From Peltaster fructicola (lineage: Eukaryota; Ascomycota; Dothideomycetes), in the NCBI GenBank assembly GCA_001592805.2, contig CP051140.1:1241501-1305500 (forward strand): 64,000 bases of DNA, given 5' to 3'. Below, in pieces: positions 20,429-29,851 of the stretch. Each line of letters begins with the position of its first letter. Within the stretch, counting starts at the first letter, position 1. The position numbers and the translations under genes were made by a program. Under the pieces are notes generated by a model, which did no database searches, was not told where the DNA came from, and worked only from the letters and a program-made list of their open reading frames with translations.

Positions 20429-21721
20429 GACTATACAGCATTTTGACGAGACAAAAGCTTCGGAAGGTCAGAGACTCCAACGCAGTGTGTGTTGGCCCAG
20501 CTGGGCAGTATACGTTCTGCCCTCAGCAGCAAGACATACCAAGTCCAACAGTATTTACCATCACCGCTTTCCCAACCGATCCAACGCCTTCCGGGTCAAT
20601 CTCGAGCTGTGGATTGTGGCCAACGTGCAGCAAGGCGACTATTGCAACTCTGTTGCACTGGAACTTAGTCTGACGTTCTTTCAGCTGCCCAACATGAGTG
20701 AGTCACCCTGCAAGTGACAGAAGAGTGCGTGGCTGAGAATAACGCAGACCCATCTCTCGACTCGAGTTGCTCAAACCTCTTCCTCGGTCACCGTTATTGA
20801 ATGGAACCGTCTCGCTAGAGGTCCACAACGCAATGGAAGGACAGCTCTACTCTGTGAAGTGCGCGGACAGCTTCTCTTGCTGTAGTTCATCAATAATCGT
20901 CCTCGTATGAGTGCTTTGGACGAAAACGCTTTCGTTCTGAGCGTGAGTTGGGCAGTGCTCGATCGTCGATTGGAGCCTCTGCAGCTTTTGGCCTGGCCAT
21001 GCGCGAGCCTCGCCCGATCGTTCTGAGTTTGTGTGCTTTGCGTCGAAAATATGGCCTGTCGGTACACAGCTCGCTCGATGGGACCTTGAGCTAGACGACC
21101 AGTCTTTGGCCTCTTGCTGTCTTGCGTCGTGGCTTTCCCGTCGTTATGCATTGCCGCTTCAGGTAGTCGTCATCAATCGACCGCTCCGGACAGTCCTCGC
21201 TTCCCTCACTTTGGTGAAAGTAGTTGAGGCTGCAAATTGGACAACAATCTCACTTGCATGATGAGTATGATCCAGCGGCAAGACATTCGACGCATTTGCT
21301 TCACTGAGACATGCAGCTTGTGGCAGGTCACATGACTGCTCCAGCTGGGCAGCCGTCTTGTCTAAAGTGACATGTCTGCACACGCGTGATGTTTCTGTCT
21401 CTTCGTTTCTGATATTCGATTTCCTGATACAGACCACCAAGCGACCTGCATTCCACGTGCTCCAAGGTACTGATGTAACGTCAGCGCCTCAAATCAAGGC
21501 GGCGTGTCAGCAAGGCGACTAATCTAGACGCTCACTTGCATCAAGGAGAGTGAGTCACCGTAGGAGTGTTGCAGGATGCTGCAGGTTGCTACCTCTGACT
21601 TGAGCTGTCGAGTAGCACGAGCAGAGCAGATCCAACACAGCTCTAAGTCCTTGCAAGTCACGTCCGCTACTCCTCTTTGCCATCACGCTCATCGCTCCTC
21701 ACTGCACATCACTTACTCAAC
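20429..21721. other. 1.3-kb intergenic region
   Basis: Between two orphan genes. Frames of up to 126 codons on both strands (20343-20717 plus, 20771-21151 minus) show no motif, no splice support and basic low-quality composition. I see no feature I can name. Confidence 0.4.
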
Positions 21722-22687
21722 ATGACTGCATCGCACGGCTCCAACGTCGACAGTCAACCGAGCGATGATCACTTCAGCGACGGTGCTGGAGCAGAACTGC
21801 CAGACCTTGGATACTGGATCGGTCTCTATGCTGTGGAAGGCATTGACTTCGACGAGATACTGTCCGAGCTTGACCCTTCGAATGGGCGTGACCAGCACAA
21901 CATGATTCGCCCTGAGGGCAGGCTCACCTCTAAGGAAGCATGTATCCACGAAGCAATTCGTCTCCATCCGATGCGATGCGCGATGAACACGAGTCTTTGT
22001 CGAGATCTGTTCTTGATAGCAGACTCTGAACAATACAGCGAGCTGGGTCTGCTATTTGTACAGATCACTTGGGACAAGGCTATCGACAACGACAGCATGG
22101 AGAGTCTTGCTGCCAAGGGTGCAGCAGCTCGGATTGTCACAAAACGGATACCTGCTCGCCGACATGAGACAGCAACGTTGTTCAACATGGTTGTCAAAGG
22201 CTACGTCCCCTTCAAGTCTTCCCACCCTACCTTCATATTCTACGACGAGTGTCGTGACTACAACTCCAAGTCGATCCGATGGCTCGACAGACAGGCGTCC
22301 AAACGTGCAAGCGGAACAGAACACTTCTTGGAGGGCTCAATGGTCGATGAAGTCTTGATCACAGAGACACGGGACAAGCACTTGAGCAGATGGGAACAGG
22401 TCATCAGACGACACCCATTGCAAGTGTACAAGGAACGCTTCTGCGACAATCTTCAGCAGCAATACTTTGTCTTTAGCGAGACGGAGATCAAGTCAGCAAA
22501 GGACGAAGTGGTGCTGGCACGGACCGGCTGGCAGGGTACTTGGGAGACCTTAACTGACAGAGAGCGTGATGGTCAGGATGTACCGGCAGGCGCCTTGGAT
22601 GTGTCGACGATACACTGCGCTGCAGGTGAAGCTTACAACTTCTTGGTCGATATCGTGACTGGGAAGAAAGCTTGGCCCTCTGGATGA
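21722..22687 (+). CDS. Orphan protein, unknown
   Basis: Single exon, 321 aa from ATG 21722 (MTASHGSNVDSQPSDD); the frame opens earlier only at a TTG. The chain is acidic and globular-looking, without signal peptide, membrane helix or a motif I know. The C-terminal part (TGWQGTWETLTDRERDGQ, AAGEAYNFLVDIVTGKKAW) looks folded. It is not visibly related to the orphan at 19667. Well-ordered composition and length support a real gene; function unknown. Confidence 0.7.
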   Translation: MTASHGSNVDSQPSDDHFSDGAGAELPDLGYWIGLYAVEGIDFDEILSELDPSNGRDQHNMIRPEGRLTSKEACIHEAIRLHPMRCAMNTSLCRDLFLIADSEQYSELGLLFVQITWDKAIDNDSMESLAAKGAAARIVTKRIPARRHETATLFNMVVKGYVPFKSSHPTFIFYDECRDYNSKSIRWLDRQASKRASGTEHFLEGSMVDEVLITETRDKHLSRWEQVIRRHPLQVYKERFCDNLQQQYFVFSETEIKSAKDEVVLARTGWQGTWETLTDRERDGQDVPAGALDVSTIHCAAGEAYNFLVDIVTGKKAWPSG

Positions 22688-22943
22688 TCGTTGTCTGCCT
22701 CTGCATGTTGGAGTCGAGTATATTACCAGCATGATCGCCACTATAGGCAAACGATCATTATGTTCATCTAAAGCGTTTGCAAGAGTCGTGCAAGCTATCG
22801 ATGTTGTCGTTGTAGTGCTGACTAAGCTCAAACGGAACGTGCCTCTGAAGTTGTGTACATCATCACGCGAGTGCTCGACCTACCTCATCACACGACTTCT
22901 CGTTCGTAAGCGTCCGAAGCAATGTGACGTAGTGCGGCTACAT

Positions 22944-24888
22944 ATGAGTTCGACTACTGCGCAGCTTAGCTGTGAGCAATGTCAAAAGCGCAAGATTCGA
23001 TGCGACAAAAGTGTTCCTTGTTCAGCATGCTTGGCGAGTAAATCGACCTGTGTACCAGTACAACGACGGCGATTGCCACGTGGTCGCAATGCTAGATCAA
23101 AGGCCCCAAGGCCTGTAGCATTACAGGAGCGACTGTCGCAACTTGAGCAGGCCATAGCACAAATGCAGAGTGCCTCCAAGAGGGAGCAGGTATCACACTC
23201 CACCTACTGCACCATCCGCTCTGACGCAGCTGCAGCCATCCCAAGACAGCCTTCCTGTCCTTTCGGAATCGGGCCGGACTGGATCTGTGGACCAACTGGT
23301 AGCCTCGAGCTTTTGGACTAACCTGACGGACACTGTTGAAGGCATCAGAGACATCTTGACCGATGTAGATGTTGCCGACGACAGCACTGCAGGCTCAACA
23401 TCCGATGACGTTGGCTGGACCTACGAAACAACGAACAGTGTGCTATTTACCGGGCAAACCTCTGGCATCACAATTCTAGATCCATCGATCGTTCCACCCA
23501 CGCTTGAAACGCAGCTCCTGACGACCTATGGCGAACGCTTCGATCCTTTGCTCAAGATTCTCGACTGGCCGAACGTCCTTTCTATGCTGAGGTCCAGCCC
23601 AGAGTTCGCCTCAGCCGAGCTTGAGGCCCTGCGTACTGCTGTCTTGTTTGGTGGAGCAGTGACCATACAGCCCTATGAGCTGGACAATAGGGATGGATTG
23701 CTTGCCTACCTCCGCATGGTGCTCGAGGCACGGCTGGCAGAGGCGAAGATTTTGACCACTCCAAGCTACATGACGTTACAAGCGTTCGTCATATATCTGG
23801 TAAGAGACATGTCTCCTAGCCTATGCTGATGCTAAAATGCTCAGGCCGCCCTCAGAGCGACACGTGCAAACGCTCAGCAATGGACACTGCTGCCTATCGC
23901 CATCCGTATTGCTTCTTCATTACATATACCTGCTCTGCTCACCACCGAGCCTGGAGACTACATGAGAGTGAACCTCTGGTACAGTATCGGCATGCTCGAT
24001 TTGCAAAGCTCATTCGATCGTGGTTCCCAGCCTCTTCTACGAGGTCAAGACTTTCCCATACCTGCTGCTGACGTCGGAGGTCCAGATTTGGCTTTGACCG
24101 GACCCCTCAAGCACTTCTCTACGATGACGACCAGCTTAATGACATATCAGGCGATGTTGTGTCAGAGGGAGCTGATGGAGAGCACTGCCATAGCTTTGGT
24201 TACTGGCCAACTTCAACATGAGTGGTGGTCTGCGCAGTTGCGGACATTCCGTCGCTTCGAGCAATACGTCGCCAACATCTCTGTAGCATGTGGCGGAGGG
24301 ACCAGCACTGCCATACCACTACAGTCCTTTACCATGGCTGTTGCCAAGGAGAGCCTCTTGACTATGCGTCTGCTTCTTTATCGACCGTTGCAGAAGCTTT
24401 CAGGTCAGCTCAAACCACCACAGCCAGACTTTGACATTCTACAAAGCGCCGTGAACGTCCTCGAAAGTGCAGAATTCAAAGTGCAACCAGAATATGCGAA
24501 ATGGTCATGGTACACCTGGGTCAAGTGGTATGCTCTAGCCATTGCATTAGCGGAACTATGTCGAACGCCTCGACCATGGCAAGACCATATCCTACAGGCA
24601 TGGAATGTTGCAGCTATGTCTTATGACAAGTATGCTCAACTGGTTGCAGATACAGATCAGGGACTTCTTTGGCGCCCAATCGATAAGCTGATGGGCCGAA
24701 CTCGACAGATATGCTTGGCCCAGATCCCTCTACCACCCGAAATGCATCACGAACTAACCAGTCAACAAGCTATGCTAGATGACAATTTGCAGGAGATGGA
24801 CTGGTTTCAATGGGATACTTTCATACACGATGTCATGGCACCCGACGTACTGCCAGATTCTGTTGATTACTGGGAATTCAATACTTGA
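22944..24888 (+). CDS. Zn2Cys6 (Gal4-type) transcription factor
   Basis: Three exons: 22944-23189, 23236-23799 and 23845-24888. The first intron has two usable acceptors 6 nt apart (CAG at 23229 and 23235), adding or dropping two residues. The N-terminus carries the binuclear zinc cluster CEQCQKRKIRC..PCSAC..STC (Cys 10, 13, 20, 26, 29, 36), then a short basic linker and a coiled coil (LQERLSQLEQAIAQMQ). The middle region (TRANAQQWTLLPIAIRIASS, LWYSIGMLDLQSSFDRG) is a fungal-specific transcription-factor domain. About 617 aa. It converges on an SDR gene with 5 bp between the stop codons, and a GH47 gene lies beyond, so these are possible local targets. That link is inferred from position only. 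Confidence 0.9.
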
Positions 24889-24893
24889 CTATC

Positions 24894-25899
24894 CTACACC
24901 TTCGTAGCACCTGGTGCTATCCTCTCGATGACTTGCAGAAGTTCTTTGAAAAGGGTGCGCTGCAGTTGCTGACCCTCTGAGCTCCTGACGAAGACCGAGG
25001 CCGGCTTTACACGGCATTCGCTCAAGTATTGCCCATGAGTATCCTTCCCGGCAGTGATAGCAGAGGTCAGGCAACGCGCACCTTCCTCTGGTGTCCTTCC
25101 AATGAGCTTTAGCATATTTCGACCCATGAAGCCGCCATCATCCTGACGAAACAGCTCGGTCTTACACCAGCCCGGACTCGGGCAATTGACGACCACCTTG
25201 TTGCTGTCCGTCCTCGACGCTAGCTCCTGCACACAGAGCATCACCATGAGTTTGCTGAGAAAGTATCGGGCAGCCATATCTGCCTGTTGCTTGTCACTCA
25301 AGGTGGTGAAGACCTCTCCCTGCGGTGGATGCTGTAACTGTGTATGGTCTGCAAAGCAATGCACATTTGAGCCGACAATAGTCAGATGTGTCTGCTGAGC
25401 TTGGGACCTGAGCTGTGGGAGGACGAGCAGGGCGAGTAAGAAGGTGCTGATGACATTGACAGTCAAGGTGCTCTCAAAGCTCTCAGCCACCGAATACTGG
25501 TTGGTGCTAATGCCTGCGTTCGCCAACACAGCGTCGAGCCGCGGAAGTGTGCTCAGACGCTCAGCAAATGCCTTGACCGAGGAGAAGTCGGCCATGTCGA
25601 TCTGCCAAACATGAATCGTTGTCTTCTCATCATGCGGGATGTTCTTCTTGGCAGCTTCGCCCTTAGTAATGTTGCGGCAGCCTAGGATGATCGTCGATGC
25701 ACCAAGAGCGGCACTGAACAATGTCAGTCGTGTTTGACGTGCAGCTTCATACTTACACTTGCTTGGCGCATTCGAAGCCCAATCCTGTGTTTGCACCGGT
25801 GATCACAATGGTCTTGCCAGCGAAGGACGTCTGTGGAAGGCTTGGTGACTGTAGAAGCTGTCCACGAGCAAAGCTGAGGATATCTGATGGGGCTGGCAT
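24894..25899 (-). CDS. Short-chain dehydrogenase/reductase
   Basis: Two exons, 25899-25757 and 25713-24894, with a 43-nt intron; 320 aa. The splice joins AKQ-V-AALGASTIILGCRN, completing the Rossmann start. Motifs are the cofactor loop TGANTGLG, an acidic turn (WQIDMADFSS), NAGIS, a Ser in IVGSNVH and the catalytic YFLSK (Tyr-x3-Lys). It resembles fungal retinol-dehydrogenase-like, probably NADPH-dependent oxidoreductases; the substrate is unknown. A TATA box (25963-25969) lies 64 nt before the ATG and an inverted repeat lies just upstream of that. It shares the promoter region with the GH47 gene. Confidence 0.9.
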
Positions 25900-25962
25900 G
25901 GTGTATAGGCTTGTCGTCGAAGAGGACGGTATGCTTCTGAGTGACCGAGCACTACTGTGGCA

Positions 25963-25969
25963 TTATATA
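25963..25969 (-). promoter_or_regulatory. TATA box of the SDR gene
   Basis: TATATAA on the minus strand, 64 nt before the start codon. Confidence 0.55.
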
Positions 25970-25982
25970 TGCATATCTTGTC

Positions 25983-26022
25983 CAAAACCCGCTCGCCGGC
26001 TTTTGGAGGTCGACGGGTTTTG
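25983..26022. promoter_or_regulatory. 9-bp inverted repeat, candidate regulator site
   Basis: CAAAACCCG and CGGGTTTTG with a 22-bp spacer. The arms put CCG and CGG ends inward, a geometry compatible with some Zn2Cys6 dimers, though the spacer is longer than usual. Functional role is inferred. Confidence 0.35.
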
Positions 26023-26413
26023 AGGGTTTAGAGACGATGCATGACCGCATGATGCTGACAGCGCTCGAGGATGATGCAGCTGTTCCTTTCGAGACATTGC
26101 ACTGAACAATGTGGCTGGGTGTCAAGTAAGTCAGGTGTCGGAAGAGTCCTGGTGTAGTCCATGAACGACAAGAGGTGCACAGACCAGGATCACGGACCCA
26201 CCCCTGTATACAGTAGTTGACAAGGAGCCAGTGTCACGACCATCTCTTCCCTTTCACCTTCTTGAATTGCACAGTCATCGTGTACACAGTCTTGGTGTAC
26301 CGTAACGGACTCATGTTGCACCATCTTCGTCTTCCATCCCAGACAGACTGATTCGAGGCTTCAAGCCCGGAAGGTTACATGGCAACAAGGTTACGGCCTT
26401 GCTAGAGCCCGAC

Positions 26414-28124
26414 ATGAGGCTCAGAGAACGGAAGATTGCTATCGTTATCTCTTCTTTCATCATAATTCTACTATTTCTTTCGTTCCACGCTGCAGAGACC
26501 AGCCGACATGCTCCACGTTAGTCACTAGCCGCGTCATCGACATACAAGCTAACGTTCGCAGAAACCTCATCTTCCCTACTCACGAATCGTAAGACAGCCA
26601 TAGCTGAGGCCTTCCAACATGCCTGGGATGGCTACTCACACTATTGCTTCGGCAATGACACCCTCAATCCTGTGTCGAACACATGTGAGGATGACTTCGG
26701 CGGCATGGGAGTGACCGCGATCGACGCTCTCTCAACTGCGATCATCCTTGAGAAGGACGATGTCGTCGTGCAGATCCTGGACTTCATCGCGTCTCTGGAT
26801 TTCTCCACTATCAAGGTTGGTACTAAGTATCAGGTCTTCGAGGTTGCAATTCGCCACTTCGCTGGCATGATCTCGGCCTGGGATCTTCTTCATGGACCAT
26901 TCGACCACCTCGCGAAGGACAAGAAGTTGAGGAAGTCACTTTACAATGCCATGGTCACTCTCGGAGATGTCATGAGCTGTGCCTTTCGCACACCGAGCGG
27001 TATTCCACGAGATTGGGTGGACCCAACCACATGCGAGCTTGAGCAAGAAGGTCGCAACAGTATTGCCGCTGCAGGCACCATGATTCTTGAGATGGCACGA
27101 CTGTCCGACATCACTGGCAACAAGACGTACGCCGAACTTGCTGAGAGAGCTGAAGCTCATCTTCTGGATCCTCATCCTGCAGACAAAGGTCCAGGCCCTG
27201 GCTTGCTAGGCTCCTTCGTTAGCATTGATACTGGCTTTCTCTCCGACTCCAGCGGCAGTTGGGGTGCTATGGCTGATTGTGGGTGCAATGAAGGCGAGCC
27301 AATGAATGATACTGACATCAGCAGCATACTACGAATACTTACTGAAGGCATATCTATACAACAGCAACGTATACGGGCCTTATCTGGAAAGCTGGAAAGC
27401 TGCGGCGGACTCGACAATCAGATTTGTTGCTTCGTCTCCATATGGGCATCCGGAGCTAACGTTCCTTCCATCATGGAGCGGCGTTCTACTCGACCACAGG
27501 ATGGAGTCGTTGTCGTGGTTCGCTGGTGGCAGCTTCATCCTCGGTGGCGTGACAACCAATAATAAGACTTTGGTAGACTTTGGCCTTTCGCTGGCAGACA
27601 CGGCAGGCGTGCTCTACAACATGACAAAGACTGGTCTGGGCCCGGAGTTCGTGGAATGGAAGGTGAAGTGCAAGTCTGAGGACGACAACTGCGATCCAGA
27701 CGCATCACTGAGCATCTCGAATCCCAAGTTCCGCCTAAGGCCAGAGGTTCTAGAGACCTGGTACCATGCATATAGGGCGACAAGGGACCCCAAGTATAGA
27801 GAGTGGTCCTGGTCTGCTTTCGAGGCCATCAACAAGTACTGCCGAACATCATCTGGATTTAGTGCCATCAGCGACGTCAACAGTCATGATGGTGGTGCTA
27901 AGCTCGATAAGCAGGAGAGTTTCGTCTTCGCTGAGGTCATGAAGTACATTTATCTGACGCATCTTGAGGTTAGTAGTACAATGTGTGAGAGAGAGTCTTG
28001 CTGACCTGTTCGACAGGACAAGAGAGCCACATTTCACGTGCAGGACAGTCGAACAGGCGTCAAGAACACATGGGTGTTCAATACAGAAGCACATCCATTC
28101 AGGGTGGCAGGACCACCTAAATGA
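26414..28124 (+). CDS. Glycoside hydrolase family 47 alpha-1,2-mannosidase
   Basis: Four exons: 26414-26516, 26562-27278, 27325-27968 and 28017-28124; introns 45-48 nt; 523 aa. The N-terminus is a signal anchor (IAIVISSFIIILLFLSF), giving a type II enzyme of ER/Golgi or a secreted form after cleavage. GH47 blocks follow in order: AFQHAWDGYSHYCFGNDTL, GVTAIDALSTAIIL, FEVAIRHFAG, GSWGAMADSYYEYLLKAY (spliced), RLRPEVLETWYHAYRATRD and, in the last exon, VFNTEAHPF, whose Thr binds the catalytic Ca2+. It trims Man9GlcNAc2 N-glycans. The acceptor at 27321/27324 is a CAGCAG pair; use of the second gives the family consensus ADSYYEYLLK. Confidence 0.92.
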
Positions 28125-29035
28125 TATCCATCACTCCGGCGAAAGTGCAGCCATCACCAATCATACAGTCTAGAGCAGGTAGTCAACAAAGTCTGACTGC
28201 CAAAGTAGACACCTCATTCACAGAACTAACATTTCATACCCGGATCTGCAGCAGGCAGTTGTCACGTACGGTGGACAGACGCTCACCTGAAACTCGAGGC
28301 CGCAACCAGGTCCGTTGAGTGAGCACGACTCTACAATGCTACGCTGAAGCGTTCCAATCCAGTCTCGTGGCGCTGCTGACACCGGTCAATCTGCTGTCTG
28401 TGAGCTGACACACGTGCTCACCATCAGCATTACGGTACACAAGCAAAAGTGGTCATATGTAGCCATACTACAAGCGGATCGTGTAAGCTGTGGTGAGAGA
28501 GAACTTGTACATCTTATCAGCTTTCAAGCCGTTGGGACGTCAATTCATGGCGCCGGACATCACCACATTCGTACTCCGGGTAACGACAAGATGGCTGATC
28601 CCCTGAGGCGGTATAGTCGGCTCCAATGGAACGCTGTCGGTGGAAACGGTTAAGCTTTCCGATCACCCCGAGCTCAATATACCGCTTCGCTTAGTACCTG
28701 TCTGCGGATCATACAGCTCCTCAAATGTACATGCACGATGCCGGTAGCTCACAGCCAGCTGCATCTCGAGAGCTGGGGCATTCTCCACCGCCGCGTCAGA
28801 TTGAGCGTTACAAACACCGCAAGACAGGTACATATGTCTGATCATCCTCAACACTCCTCAACATTCCTCTCCTGTTTCTACCCTTCCTCAACCCTATCTA
28901 ATAGCCCGCGTGACACATTCGCAAGATAGCAACGAGACGGTCCAAAAGCAAAGCGTAACTAAAGCTTAGCTTGTCTCTCCAATAACCATAACTTCCATTG
29001 TCGTCAGAGGCCTTGACTCACATCCTCAATCCGCA
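28125..29035. other. Intergenic region with possible gene relic
   Basis: About 910 bp between GH47 and a small mitochondrial-looking gene. Apart from the protein-like minus-strand stretch listed separately (28517-28854), nothing is recognised. Confidence 0.4.
28517..28854 (-). pseudogene. Possible gene relic or unrecognised multi-exon gene
   Basis: Two minus-strand frames in a row look like protein. The first (28854 to 28663) ends LEMQLAVSYRHRACTFEELY and DPQTGTK. The second, open from 28690 to 28517, gives LGVIGKLNRFHRQRSIGADY and then CRYPEYECGDVRRHELTSQR. They overlap by about 28 nt in different frames, too little for an intron, so the reading frame appears shifted once. Cys, His, Trp/Tyr and charged-residue patterning is unlike the other random frames here. 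I cannot name the family, and it may be chance. Confidence 0.3.
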
Positions 29036-29657
29036 ATGGCAGCACCACGAGCGACTCAATGGATTGCACTCCGGAACCTCTCACGTGCTGGACAGCAAGT
29101 CCGTCATCTTCGTATTACACCGCCAGTTGAGCGTACTGCCAAGAGACAGCGACCAACGCAGCTCCTGAAACCGGCAGTCGTCTCAGAGACTCGCCAGTTC
29201 ACTACTAGTCAACAACATCAGGCAGCTCGTGACACCTCTACGATCGACTTCTTCTACTTTCCTGACATTGATCATGATGTCGATCCGGCAGCGCAGATGA
29301 TGCGAGTGCCGATCTTGCCAGACAACTACAACCCACCTCGTACCGGTGCACATGCTGCAGAGGCCGAAATGGTAAGTCAAAGTCTGAGCGAGGAGAGCTA
29401 CAAGCTAACGATGTCAGGTCGTCCACAAGCCAGAGATCAATGCCATGTCTCTCGACTCTGTCTTTTTGCCAATGGCGGAGCTGCATGACGGGCACGCCAT
29501 GGGAGTGGACTTCCACGCCATGGCAGATCGTGTTGCAGCGAACGTACGGAATCTGAAGGCACCTGTGGAAGAGCAAGCTAGCATGATGAAGCAGCTGTGG
29601 AATGACATGATCGACGACATGCTTAGTATCGGCAAGAGCAAGAAGATTGCAGCATAA
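29036..29657 (+). CDS. Small protein with mitochondrial-type leader, unknown
   Basis: Two exons, 29036-29371 and 29418-29657, 46-nt intron (GTAAGT..CAG), 191 aa. The N-terminus is basic and free of acidic residues (MAAPRATQWIALRNLSRAGQ), then RQFTTSQQ, a common mitochondrial cleavage context. The mature part has IDFFYFPDIDHDVDPAAQMM and ILPDNYNPPRTG, then helices ending KQLWNDMIDDMLSIGKSKK. No known domain. Matrix location is inferred. The splice join EAEM-VVHKPEIN keeps an even, conserved-looking composition. Confidence 0.75.
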
Positions 29658-29851
29658 CTGGGACTCGGTGACCATTGGACGGAGAGCTATTGTTGCCAAT
29701 GTGCTCCTTGCGGGAGGTAGCGAGTATGAGCGCTGGATTCTATTTTTGTATTGAGCATCGGATCTTCTGACGAGAGGCATATGTACAAATACAAGCCACT
29801 CCCTGATCATCTCGACCTTCTTCCAGTCCATGAAGCAGTAGATCCTAGAGA

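Larger units (their letters stand above)
25900..26413. other. Divergent promoter region SDR / GH47
   Basis: 514 bp. Contains the SDR TATA box and a 9-bp inverted repeat (25983-25991 and 26014-26022). No other gene. Confidence 0.5.

Noticed and set aside
20771-21151. 126-codon minus-strand frame
   Set aside because: Basic, low-quality composition without motif or conserved start context.
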